Shown here: one piece after another, positions 6,766 to 12,507 of the stretch
Position numbering within the stretch: position 1 is the first letter of the stretch
Layout: each line of letters begins with the position of its first letter
Origin: an uncultured Candidatus Melainabacteria bacterium
GTDB taxonomy: Bacteria > Cyanobacteriota > Vampirovibrionia > Gastranaerophilales > Gastranaerophilaceae
NCBI GenBank assembly: GCA_934692295.1
Contig: CAKUTL010000044.1
Location: forward strand, 1-12,507
DNA length: 12,507 nt
Direction: 5' to 3'
Position numbers and translations under genes: made by a program
The notes under the pieces: model-generated
Databases searched by the model: none
What the model saw: the letters and a program-made list of their open reading frames with translations, nothing else
What the model was told of the DNA's origin: nothing

Positions 6766-7611
6766 ATGAATTACTTCGATAGAGCAAGATACTTTAGAAC
6801 TAAAAAAAGACTAGGACAAAACTTCCTTGTAGATGGGGAAGTTATTCAAGATATAATCGATTTTGCAAATATCTCACCTGAAGATACAATCGTAGAAATC
6901 GGTCCGGGAGTAGGATTTGTAACAGAACAACTTGTTAAATATGCAAAAAAAGTTATCGTTATTGAACTGGATGAAGAAGCAATTGCGGAATTAAAAAAAC
7001 TTGATGCACCAAATTTAGAAATCATCCACAATGATGTTTTAAAAACTGATTTGTCATCTTTAACAGAAGATAAATTTAAAGTTGTTGCAAATATTCCATA
7101 TTATATTACCAGCCCGATTATTGCCCATCTGTTGGGAGAAATCGACGATTTAAACAATAAAAACAGAAACAAAATCAAAGACATTATTCTTATGGTTCAG
7201 GAAGAAGTTGCAAGAAGAATGGTTGCAACTCCAGATTCAACAGGCAAGCAATATGGACTTTTGACAATTCTTTCCCAATTTTGGGCAGATGTAAAAATTT
7301 TACGTCTTGTGGGAAGAAAATCGTTCTATCCAGCACCTAAAGTAAATTCTGCACTTGTTAAACTAGATGTTAGAACTGAACCTAAATTAAAACTTTCTGA
7401 TTATTCATATTTTAGAAGAGTTATAAAAGCAGGATTTGCTCAACGCCGTAAAAATATAAAAAATTGCTTATTAAATGGTAGCTTTTTAAAAGAACACATT
7501 TCAAAAGCTCTTTCTAACCTTGGGATAGATGAAAATATTCGAGGAGAAAAACTTTCAATCGAAAAATTTGGAGAGTTATCAGAAGAATTGCTAAAAGTAT
7601 CTAAAGGTTAA
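6766..7611 (+). CDS. rsmA: 16S rRNA (adenine-1518/1519-N6) dimethyltransferase RsmA/KsgA
   Basis: This 281-residue SAM-dependent enzyme dimethylates two adjacent adenines in the 3' hairpin of 16S rRNA during 30S maturation; its loss classically gives kasugamycin resistance. The sequence shows KRLGQNFL (14-21), SAM motif I EIGPGVG (44-50), acidic E67 contacting the ribose, ND (89-90), the catalytic NIPYYITSP (109-117, NLPY-type motif IV), FYPAPKVNSA, and the C-terminal RNA-binding part with AGFAQRRKNIKNCL. ATG 6766 is chosen over an in-frame ATG at 6742, because the latter lies upstream of the -10 box and would add eight residues lacking in homologues. ispE follows after two bases, a pairing (ksgA near ispE) also common in other bacteria. 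Confidence 0.97.
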   Translation: MNYFDRARYFRTKKRLGQNFLVDGEVIQDIIDFANISPEDTIVEIGPGVGFVTEQLVKYAKKVIVIELDEEAIAELKKLDAPNLEIIHNDVLKTDLSSLTEDKFKVVANIPYYITSPIIAHLLGEIDDLNNKNRNKIKDIILMVQEEVARRMVATPDSTGKQYGLLTILSQFWADVKILRLVGRKSFYPAPKVNSALVKLDVRTEPKLKLSDYSYFRRVIKAGFAQRRKNIKNCLLNGSFLKEHISKALSNLGIDENIRGEKLSIEKFGELSEELLKVSKG

Positions 7612-7613
7612 TT

Positions 7614-8414
7614 ATGCAAAGTATAAAAGTTCAATGTCCCGCAAAAATCAATTTAACTTTAAAAGTTATAAATAAAAGAGAAGATGGATTTCATAATATT
7701 GAAAGTATAATGCAAACAATCAACTTGTTTGATTATTTAACAATTTCAATCGAAGATAATAGCACTGGGAACCAAATTTTACTAAGCGGAAATAATACTG
7801 AAATTCCTTATAATGAAAAAAATTTGATTTATAAAGCCGGAAAACTGTACCTTGAAAATACTGGAATTACAAATAAAAAGGTTGCTGTTTATATTGATAA
7901 AAACATTCCCGTTTCAGCTGGACTTGCCGGCGGAAGCACAAATGCTGCTGGCATGTTGTATGGATTAAACAAACTATTCAATGAAAAATTATCGGAAACA
8001 GAACTTCACAAATTGTGTGCAGTATTGGGTTCGGATTTAAATTTCTGCCTAAAAGGAGGTTGTATGATGACAAAAGGACGAGGTGAAATCCTTGAACCTT
8101 CAGAATACAATCATTTCACAGTAAATTTAATAAAACCAATTAACCTTGGGATTTCTGCAAAAGAAGCTTATACAAAATTTGCTCAAAAAATCTCTCAAGG
8201 AAACACAGGAAGAGAAAATTTTGTTAACGACCTTGAATGGGCAGTATTTGAAGATTACGAAGAATTAAAACACATTAAAAATAAATACCCAAAATCCATT
8301 ATGACAGGTTCTGGTTCAACTTATTATTCTTTAGAAGAAAAATTTGAAGAAGAGACAAATTTTTGGGTTAAAAATAATTTAGAAACTATAAACTACGGAG
8401 TTCAAATTATATAA
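7614..8414 (+). CDS. ispE: 4-diphosphocytidyl-2-C-methyl-D-erythritol kinase IspE
   Basis: This 266-residue GHMP kinase phosphorylates CDP-methylerythritol at the 2-position in the MEP route to isoprenoid precursors; it is cytosolic. It is slightly shorter than the usual 280-310. Visible are the N-terminal substrate strand CPAKINLTLKV with K11, REDGFHNIES, the ATP-binding IPVSAGLAGGSTNAA, the catalytic Asp D141 in LGSDLNFCLKGG, GRGE, and the late Gly-rich MTGSGSTYYSL. The family's usual GSDVPF reads GSDLNF, a tolerated difference. The ATG lies two bases after the rsmA stop, with TAAAGG inside the end of rsmA as ribosome site, so translation is coupled. The presence of IspE indicates an MEP, not mevalonate, pathway. 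Confidence 0.96.
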   Translation: MQSIKVQCPAKINLTLKVINKREDGFHNIESIMQTINLFDYLTISIEDNSTGNQILLSGNNTEIPYNEKNLIYKAGKLYLENTGITNKKVAVYIDKNIPVSAGLAGGSTNAAGMLYGLNKLFNEKLSETELHKLCAVLGSDLNFCLKGGCMMTKGRGEILEPSEYNHFTVNLIKPINLGISAKEAYTKFAQKISQGNTGRENFVNDLEWAVFEDYEELKHIKNKYPKSIMTGSGSTYYSLEEKFEEETNFWVKNNLETINYGVQII

Positions 8415-8421
8415 TTCACTC

Positions 8422-8450
8422 TTGTATCAAACCTAAAAATTTGTTAAAAT
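8422..8450 (+). promoter_or_regulatory. Promoter of the TrmB-like regulator, adjoining its start codon
   Basis: The elements are TTGTAT (8422-8427), a 17-base spacer and the extended -10 TGT-TAAAAT (hexamer 8445-8450). Six bases (8451-8456) follow before ATG 8457, with no Shine-Dalgarno, so the predicted transcript starts at the start codon. The promoter lies in the 42-base gap after ispE. Confidence 0.75.
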
Positions 8451-8456
8451 TCTCAT

Positions 8457-9257
8457 ATGGAAGATATTGTTGAAAAATTAAAAGAATTTGGATTTAACTC
8501 ATACGAAGCTAAAGTTTATATTGCACTTTTGAAAAAATATCCTGCAACAGGATATGAAGTTTCTCAAATTGCAGATATACCTCAATCGAGAGCATATGAT
8601 GCTTTAAAATCTTTAGTTTCATCAAAAGTTGCATTTTCAACGGATTCAAAGCCACAAAAATACACACCGATTACTCCAAAAGAATTGACTCAACGATATA
8701 AAAGAAAAATGGTTTCTACTATTGAGTATTTAGAAAAAAAACTTCCAGATGTTAGAGAAGATTATAGTGAACCAATTCATATGGTTGGAGATTATGAAAA
8801 GATTTTAAATAAACTAAAAGAAGTTATCAAAAATGCTAAACATTCTCTATATATAGAAGTTTGGGCAAAAGACTTTAAACACTTAGATTCAGAACTTTCT
8901 AACGCCTATAATAGAGGAGTAGATATAAAAATTGTCGGATATGATAACCTTTTTGCACCATATGGATTGATATATTCTCACGATGGAGGAAAAGAGATTG
9001 AATACTCTATCGGCAGCAGATTAATATATCTTGTTGCAGATGATATTGAAAGTGTTTTTGGCAGAATTGAAAACCAAGTTGTATGGACAAAAAATGAAGA
9101 TATTGCGTTTTTATTAAAAGAATTTATTGTCCACGATATGTACCTTTTGGATGTAAATAAGCAGTTTCCAGAGCAATTAAAATATTTCTACGGTACAGGA
9201 TTTAAAAAACTTAAAGACAAAATTTTATCAAAAAACTCTGCTTATAATATTCATTAG
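8457..9257 (+). CDS. TrmB-family transcriptional regulator
   Basis: This 266-residue protein is a predicted DNA-binding regulator. Residues 1-80 form a winged helix-turn-helix of TrmB type (LKEFGFNSYEAKVYIALLK, then GYEVSQIADIPQSRAYDAL as recognition region, then a wing ending KYTPITP). A short coiled-coil linker follows at about 82-105. The C-terminal half (about 108-250) resembles the phospholipase-D-like effector domain of these regulators (SLYIEVWAKDF, RGVDIKIVGY) but lacks the HxKxxxxD catalytic motif, so it probably senses a ligand and does not hydrolyse. The family controls sugar uptake and metabolism in archaea and occurs patchily in bacteria. Neither the ligand nor the target is evident; no sugar transporter is nearby. 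It has its own promoter and may regulate itself. It ends with TAG, the only non-TAA stop in the window. Confidence 0.88.
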   Translation: MEDIVEKLKEFGFNSYEAKVYIALLKKYPATGYEVSQIADIPQSRAYDALKSLVSSKVAFSTDSKPQKYTPITPKELTQRYKRKMVSTIEYLEKKLPDVREDYSEPIHMVGDYEKILNKLKEVIKNAKHSLYIEVWAKDFKHLDSELSNAYNRGVDIKIVGYDNLFAPYGLIYSHDGGKEIEYSIGSRLIYLVADDIESVFGRIENQVVWTKNEDIAFLLKEFIVHDMYLLDVNKQFPEQLKYFYGTGFKKLKDKILSKNSAYNIH

Positions 9258-9287
9258 AGCATGCTTATTTTTTAATAATTATTTACT

Positions 9288-9315
9288 TTCAAATTCCGCT
9301 TTTAAGATTTATAAT
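9288..9315 (+). promoter_or_regulatory. Promoter of the thymidine kinase gene
   Basis: A perfect TATAAT at 9310-9315 is paired with a weak -35 TTCAAA (9288-9293) at 16 bases. The expected transcript start is near 9322. An in-frame GTG at 9319 would lie at or before that point, which supports the ATG at 9364. Confidence 0.6.
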
Positions 9316-9363
9316 AAAGTGTATATTGAACATGTATTTTGGGAGAAGAAAAGGGATAGATTG

Positions 9364-9978
9364 ATGGAAGGATATAGTTTTGAAATAATTACAGGACCAA
9401 TGAGCTGCGGAAAGACAGAAGAATTATTACGCAGAATCAGAAGATGTATCATCGCAAAACGTAAAGTAAAAGTTATCTCTCCAGATGTCGATACAAGATC
9501 AAAAGGGGATTATATTGAATCTAGAAATGGGCTTTGGTTAGATGCAATTAAAGTTAAACATTCCGTTCAAATCTTGAGCCTTGTTAAAGATGCTGAAGTT
9601 GTAGCTATCGATGAATTACAATTCTTTGATTCAAATATTGTCAAAGTTATTTCTCAATTGATGAACGAAGGCAAAAAAGTTATCGGAACTGGTTTAGAAC
9701 TAGATTTCAAGGCTGAACCGTTTGGTTCAATGCCTGAGTTGATGTGCATTGCAACTCAAGTTGATAAACTTCATGCTGTTTGTATGAAATGCGGTTGTGA
9801 ACACGCAACAAGAACACAAAGATTAATTGATGGCAAACCTGCTGATAAAAATTCCCCGCTTATTATGATTGGCGGAGATGAAACATACGAAGCAAGATGT
9901 ATTAAATGTTACGAACTTCCAAATGCTCATCCTGAATTGAATAAAGGATTTAGACTTTTGCAATTTGATCATAGATAA
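9364..9978 (+). CDS. tdk: Thymidine kinase (type II, TK1-like)
   Basis: This 204-residue cytosolic enzyme phosphorylates thymidine with ATP in the pyrimidine salvage pathway. It has the P-loop GPMSCGKT at 11-18, DELQFF at 83-88 (usually DEAQFF) with catalytic E84, GLELDF at 110-115 (usually GLDxDF), and the lasso domain with a structural zinc site C140/C143 and C179/C182 plus MIGGDETYEAR, where Y175 lies in the thymidine-binding loop. ATG 9364 is preferred: AAGGG at 9351-9355 sits 8 bases upstream, and the longer GTG reading begins before the predicted transcript start. The gene stands alone with its own promoter and a terminator 21 bases downstream. Confidence 0.97.
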   Translation: MEGYSFEIITGPMSCGKTEELLRRIRRCIIAKRKVKVISPDVDTRSKGDYIESRNGLWLDAIKVKHSVQILSLVKDAEVVAIDELQFFDSNIVKVISQLMNEGKKVIGTGLELDFKAEPFGSMPELMCIATQVDKLHAVCMKCGCEHATRTQRLIDGKPADKNSPLIMIGGDETYEARCIKCYELPNAHPELNKGFRLLQFDHR

Positions 9979-9999
9979 AAGTTATACAGTATTCAAATG

Positions 10000-10031
10000 A
10001 ATGTGGAATGTAAAATTTCACATTTTTTTTT
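10000..10031 (+). terminator. Intrinsic terminator after tdk
   Basis: A 9-base-pair stem (AATGTGGAA at 10000-10008 with TTTCACATT at 10016-10024, one G-T wobble) and a 7-base loop run into nine T residues (10023-10031). The T tract ends only four bases before the extended -10 of the next gene. Confidence 0.88.
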
Positions 10032-10034
10032 ATA

Positions 10035-10043
10035 TGTGATAAT
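10035..10043 (+). promoter_or_regulatory. Extended -10 promoter of the S41 protease gene
   Basis: TGT-GATAAT is an extended -10 element with its hexamer at 10038-10043. The -35 region would fall in the tdk terminator hairpin and is not recognisable. The predicted start is near 10050, giving a leader of about 85 bases. Confidence 0.55.
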
Positions 10044-10053
10044 ATATGCGTAG

Positions 10054-10123
10054 TAATAATTCTAGCAGACGGAAACTTTTTAATAATTATTTCGTCTTGG
10101 TTATCAGAAGGAATTATTGGAGG
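10054..10123 (+). promoter_or_regulatory. Possible structured 5' leader of the S41 protease gene
   Basis: Two nested stems can form. The outer one pairs AATAATTC (10055-10062) with GAATTATT (10111-10118), extendable by G-T pairs at both ends. The inner one pairs AGACGGAA (10067-10074) with TTTCGTCT (10090-10097), one wobble, 15-base loop. The outer stem ends directly against the ribosome site GGAGG (10119-10123), so folding could affect translation. It matches no riboswitch or RNA thermometer that I know. Confidence 0.35.
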
Positions 10124-10135
10124 TTTTAAATAAGA

Positions 10136-11356
10136 ATGAGAAAAGTCGCAAAAAAATGTATTATAACACTTGGATTGTTTCTTGCAATGTTTGGCTGGGT
10201 AGTGCAATCAAATGTCCAAGCATCAACACCGATTGAATTATATGACAATGTTTGGAGATTAATTAATACAAAATATGTTGATCAATCAAACAATGAACAG
10301 AATTGGGCAGCTTGGCATCATAAATACGACAACGTAATCCAAACAGATGAAGATGCTTATGTTGCAATAGATACAATGGTTGCAAGTTTAAATGACCCTT
10401 ATACAAAATTTTTAAACCCAAAAGAATTTGCGGATGAAACAGGGTCAATCAAAGGTTCATTAAAAGGAATTGGAATTCAAATTGGAGTAAAAGATGGGAA
10501 ATTGATGGTAATTGCCCCAATTGAGGACACTCCAGCAGAAAAAGCCGGATTAAAAGCAGATGACGAAATTTTATCAATTGATGGTAAAAGTACAAAAGGC
10601 ATAACTGTTGATAAAGCTGCAGACCAAATTCGAGGAGAAGAAGGAACTCAAGTAACTTTACTTATCAAACGTAAAGATGCAGAACCTAAAGAATACACCA
10701 TTACTCGTGCAGAAATTGAAATCAAATCTGTTTCTCAAAAAGTTCCGGAAAATGTAACAATGCCAAATGACATTAGTTATATTAGACTAAGTTCTTTTAT
10801 CAGTAGAAATGCAGCTAAAGAATTTGCAGATATTTTATCAAACTCTCCTGATAAAAAAGCATTTATAGTTGACTTACGTTCAAACCCTGGAGGATTATTG
10901 AGTAATGCAATTTACATCTCAGATATGTTCCTTGATGGGGGAGCAATTGTAAGTACTGTTGACCGTGATGGATACAAAGAAACTCAAAAAGCAACTCGAG
11001 GAGTTTTGACAACAAAACCAGTAGTAATCTTACTCAATAAAGGTTCAGCTTCCGCAAGTGAAATCTTTTCTGGAGCAATGAAAGACAACAAGAGAGCCGT
11101 TTTAGTAGGGACTCAATCATTTGGTAAAGGTTTAGTACAAGAAATTAACAAACTTCCAAATAATTCCGGTATCAACATCACAATTCAAAAATATTTGACT
11201 CCAAATGGAACCGATATTCACAAAAAAGGAATTACACCTGACGTTGTTGTTGAATTATCAGATGAAAATATCAAGAACAAAGATGATGTTCAACTAAAAA
11301 AAGCAATCGAAGTGGCTCAAAGCCTTTCAAAAGGAACATACGTAGTACAAAAATAA
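10136..11356 (+). CDS. ctpA: Secreted S41 C-terminal processing protease (CtpA family)
   Basis: This 406-residue serine protease is exported and processes or degrades proteins from their C-termini. A signal peptide covers residues 1-29 (basic start, hydrophobic core about 9-23, likely cleavage after VQA at 29). Next comes a helical region (LNDPYTKFLNP) typical of Ctp proteases. A PDZ domain follows at about 107-190 (GIGIQIG carboxylate-binding loop). The S41 catalytic core is about 205-370. Nucleophile S306 in GSASASE and K331 in FGKG have the family's 25-residue spacing, and Q335 completes the usual triad. GGAGG at 10119-10123 is a strong ribosome site, though 12 bases from the ATG. In phototrophs CtpA matures the D1 protein; no photosynthesis is suggested here, so a general envelope role is likelier. 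Transcription is monocistronic. Confidence 0.95.
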   Translation: MRKVAKKCIITLGLFLAMFGWVVQSNVQASTPIELYDNVWRLINTKYVDQSNNEQNWAAWHHKYDNVIQTDEDAYVAIDTMVASLNDPYTKFLNPKEFADETGSIKGSLKGIGIQIGVKDGKLMVIAPIEDTPAEKAGLKADDEILSIDGKSTKGITVDKAADQIRGEEGTQVTLLIKRKDAEPKEYTITRAEIEIKSVSQKVPENVTMPNDISYIRLSSFISRNAAKEFADILSNSPDKKAFIVDLRSNPGGLLSNAIYISDMFLDGGAIVSTVDRDGYKETQKATRGVLTTKPVVILLNKGSASASEIFSGAMKDNKRAVLVGTQSFGKGLVQEINKLPNNSGINITIQKYLTPNGTDIHKKGITPDVVVELSDENIKNKDDVQLKKAIEVAQSLSKGTYVVQK

Positions 11357-11380
11357 GTAAAAATATGATATAGAAAAACT

Positions 11381-11408
11381 AAAGCAGTTCTTAATAGAAC
11401 TGCTTTTT
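11381..11408 (+). terminator. Intrinsic terminator after the S41 protease gene
   Basis: A perfect 11-base-pair stem (AAAGCAGTTCT at 11381-11391 with its complement at 11396-11406), a 4-base TAAT loop and a T run (11404-11408, then A and five more T) form a typical intrinsic terminator 24 bases after the stop. Confidence 0.93.
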
Positions 11409-11482
11409 ATTTTTGGAAAAATTATAATAACAATAAATTCGTCTAATTGTATTAGAAAAATTTATCCAAACTCTATAAAAGG

Positions 11483-11501
11483 TTGATTTAATTTTAATCA
11501 A
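11483..11501 (+). promoter_or_regulatory. Small inverted repeat and weak promoter before the 55-residue ORF
   Basis: TTGATT (11483-11488) and its complement AATCAA (11496-11501) are separated by seven bases; such a site could be an operator, or chance in AT-rich DNA. The TTGATT could also be a -35. A TG-A-AATAAT extended -10 lies at 11506-11514, but the spacer of 20 bases is long. The rest of the 139-base gap from 11409 to 11547 shows nothing convincing. Confidence 0.25.
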
Positions 11502-11547
11502 AATTTGAAATAATAAAAATGTTATCACCGTTAGAGGATTTGAAGAG

Positions 11548-11715
11548 ATGAACTTACACGAACAATGTTTACTTCGATATTTAACTCATCCGGACGAGTT
11601 ATCTTATGCTACAGAAATTTTAAAACTAAACAACAAAATACTTGAACAAAAGTTCGTAGTAAAAAACATCCTTGCGAATATTTCCTTGTTAAATTATACT
11701 GAAAAAGTAAAGTAA
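11548..11715 (+). CDS. Small ORF of 55 residues before the CHASE2 gene
   Basis: This protein begins MNLHEQCLLRYLTHP and is not recognised. It is probably helical throughout and has one cysteine (C7), no membrane segment and no signal peptide. Support for being real comes from AGAGG at 11533-11537 ten bases before the ATG, codon use like its neighbours, a position after a terminator where a new unit should start, and a stop only 13 bases before the next ATG, which implies one transcript and perhaps translational coupling. It could instead be a leader peptide for the downstream sensor gene. Function is unknown. Confidence 0.6.
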   Translation: MNLHEQCLLRYLTHPDELSYATEILKLNNKILEQKFVVKNILANISLLNYTEKVK

Positions 11716-11728
11716 CAAGGTTGGATTT

Positions 11729-12507
11729 ATGTTAAAAAAATTTTTATATACATTGTGGATTTCAGTTTTTGCAGTGCTTCTATTTTTCAGTATAAAAAAT
11801 GGAAGCTTTTTGAGTTTTATAAACTCGATGGAAAATCGAACCTTTGATATTCGACAAAATTTGATTGCGAATTCTGGAGTTCGTCATCACAACAAAGATA
11901 TTGTAATCGTTGCAATTGATGATGGGAGTTATGAATACATTTTAGACAATTACGGAGAATGGCCTCTTAGAAGAGATGCCTATGCTAAAATGGTTGATTA
12001 TATTGAAGCTCAACACCCAAAGATGATTGTATTTGATTTGATGTTCGTAAAATCAATGAAAAGTGGAGTTCAAGCAGATAATGCCTTGATAAACGTGTTC
12101 AAAAAATATGATAACGTTTATACCTCAATGAACCTTGATAACCAACAAGACGACTTGAGAGTTCCACCACAAATTCCATACAAATTAAGTATAATTCCAA
12201 ATTCAAAAACATTAAACCCTATTGAATATTCAAATTGCAGAGTAATTTTACAAGGGATTTTAGATGCAACATCAAATATTGGGATGATAAACGTTTCTCG
12301 TTCAGATGATGGGGTATTGCGAAAAATGCCACTATACTTAAAATACCAAGATAAATATTACCCACAATTAGGCTACCGTGTTGGTCTTGATTATTCAAAT
12401 GGGGAGCTCAAAAATATTCATCCTGACGAGGAAGCAAGTGTAATACTAAATTGGTATGGTCCTTCTGGAACATTTGAACATATTCCAATGTACAAAGTTT
12501 TAAAAGC
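11729..12507 (+). CDS. CHASE2-domain sensor protein, partial (3' end outside window)
   Basis: The first 259 residues are visible, with no stop before the window ends. A single membrane helix at about 6-22 acts as an uncleaved anchor. A CHASE2 extracellular sensor domain follows: ENRTFDIR (35-42), DIVIVAIDDGSY (57-68), YGEWPLRRDAYAKMVDYI (75-92), PKMIVFDLMFV (97-107), NIGMINVSRSDDGVLRKMPLY (about 183-203, cited by region) and ILNWYGPSGTFEHIP (239-253). CHASE2 proteins usually continue into two or three more membrane helices and a cytoplasmic adenylate/guanylate cyclase, histidine kinase or Ser/Thr kinase; which one applies here cannot be seen. The ATG has AAGG at 11717-11720 and lies 13 bases after the small ORF. 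The ligand is unknown. Confidence 0.9.
   Translation, partial: MLKKFLYTLWISVFAVLLFFSIKNGSFLSFINSMENRTFDIRQNLIANSGVRHHNKDIVIVAIDDGSYEYILDNYGEWPLRRDAYAKMVDYIEAQHPKMIVFDLMFVKSMKSGVQADNALINVFKKYDNVYTSMNLDNQQDDLRVPPQIPYKLSIIPNSKTLNPIEYSNCRVILQGILDATSNIGMINVSRSDDGVLRKMPLYLKYQDKYYPQLGYRVGLDYSNGELKNIHPDEEASVILNWYGPSGTFEHIPMYKVLK

Noticed and set aside
9258..9277. Possible terminator after the TrmB-like gene (AGCATGCT then a T run)
   Set aside because: The 8-base palindrome leaves no room for a loop; the effective stem is about two base pairs.
9950..10207. 85-residue open frame on the minus strand between tdk and the S41 protease gene
   Set aside because: It runs across the tdk terminator, the protease promoter and leader, and the start of that gene, and resembles no protein.
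11462..11470. DnaA-box-like TTATCCAAA, with other TTATCC occurrences, considered as an origin because dnaB is in the window
   Set aside because: The sites are single and imperfect with no cluster, no DNA-unwinding repeats and no dnaA or dnaN nearby.

Overview
The window is AT-rich bacterial chromosome, densely packed with housekeeping genes. The best guess for the source is a non-photosynthetic relative of cyanobacteria (Vampirovibrionia/Melainabacteria, perhaps gut Gastranaerophilales). The grounds are the low-GC base composition, GroES and GroEL with cyanobacterial-looking signatures (MAKRII start of GroEL, YAKYSGTD stretch of GroES), a cyanobacterial-looking CtpA and a CHASE2 protein. No photosynthesis gene is present. 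The assignment is inference; no search was possible. No mobile element, CRISPR array, tRNA or rRNA was found, and no gene-free stretch exceeds 300 bases.

Layout. Bases 1-2141 hold the groES-groEL chaperonin operon with a perfect -10 box and a strong intrinsic terminator. Bases 2161-4405 hold an unrecognised 239-residue helical protein followed by the replicative helicase dnaB. Bases 4426-5339 hold a cation diffusion facilitator on its own promoter. Bases 5340-6668 hold the only minus-strand gene, a glutamate-cysteine ligase of the plant/alphaproteobacterial type, whose stop codon directly abuts the stop of the transporter. Bases 6726-8414 hold rsmA-ispE (16S rRNA dimethyltransferase and MEP-pathway kinase), tightly coupled. 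Then come a TrmB-family regulator (8457-9257), thymidine kinase (9364-9978, with terminator), a secreted S41 protease of the CtpA family (10136-11356, structured leader and terminator), and a two-gene unit made of a 55-residue small ORF and a CHASE2-domain sensor that runs off the end of the window.

Regulatory architecture is the most distinctive part. Several promoters share an extended -10 element (TG-n followed by a TATAAT-like hexamer). At three genes (cation transporter, rsmA, trmB-like) the -10 lies only 6-7 bases before the ATG that homology favours, with no Shine-Dalgarno, so these are predicted to be leaderless or nearly leaderless mRNAs. Neighbouring genes (groES, groEL, dnaB, tdk, ctpA) have ordinary ribosome binding sites. 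The genes have no single common pathway. No clear multi-gene novel system is visible; the best unexplored items are the leaderless set, the 239-residue protein upstream of dnaB, the 55-residue ORF before the CHASE2 gene, the cysteine-rich tail of the transporter and the structured ctpA leader.
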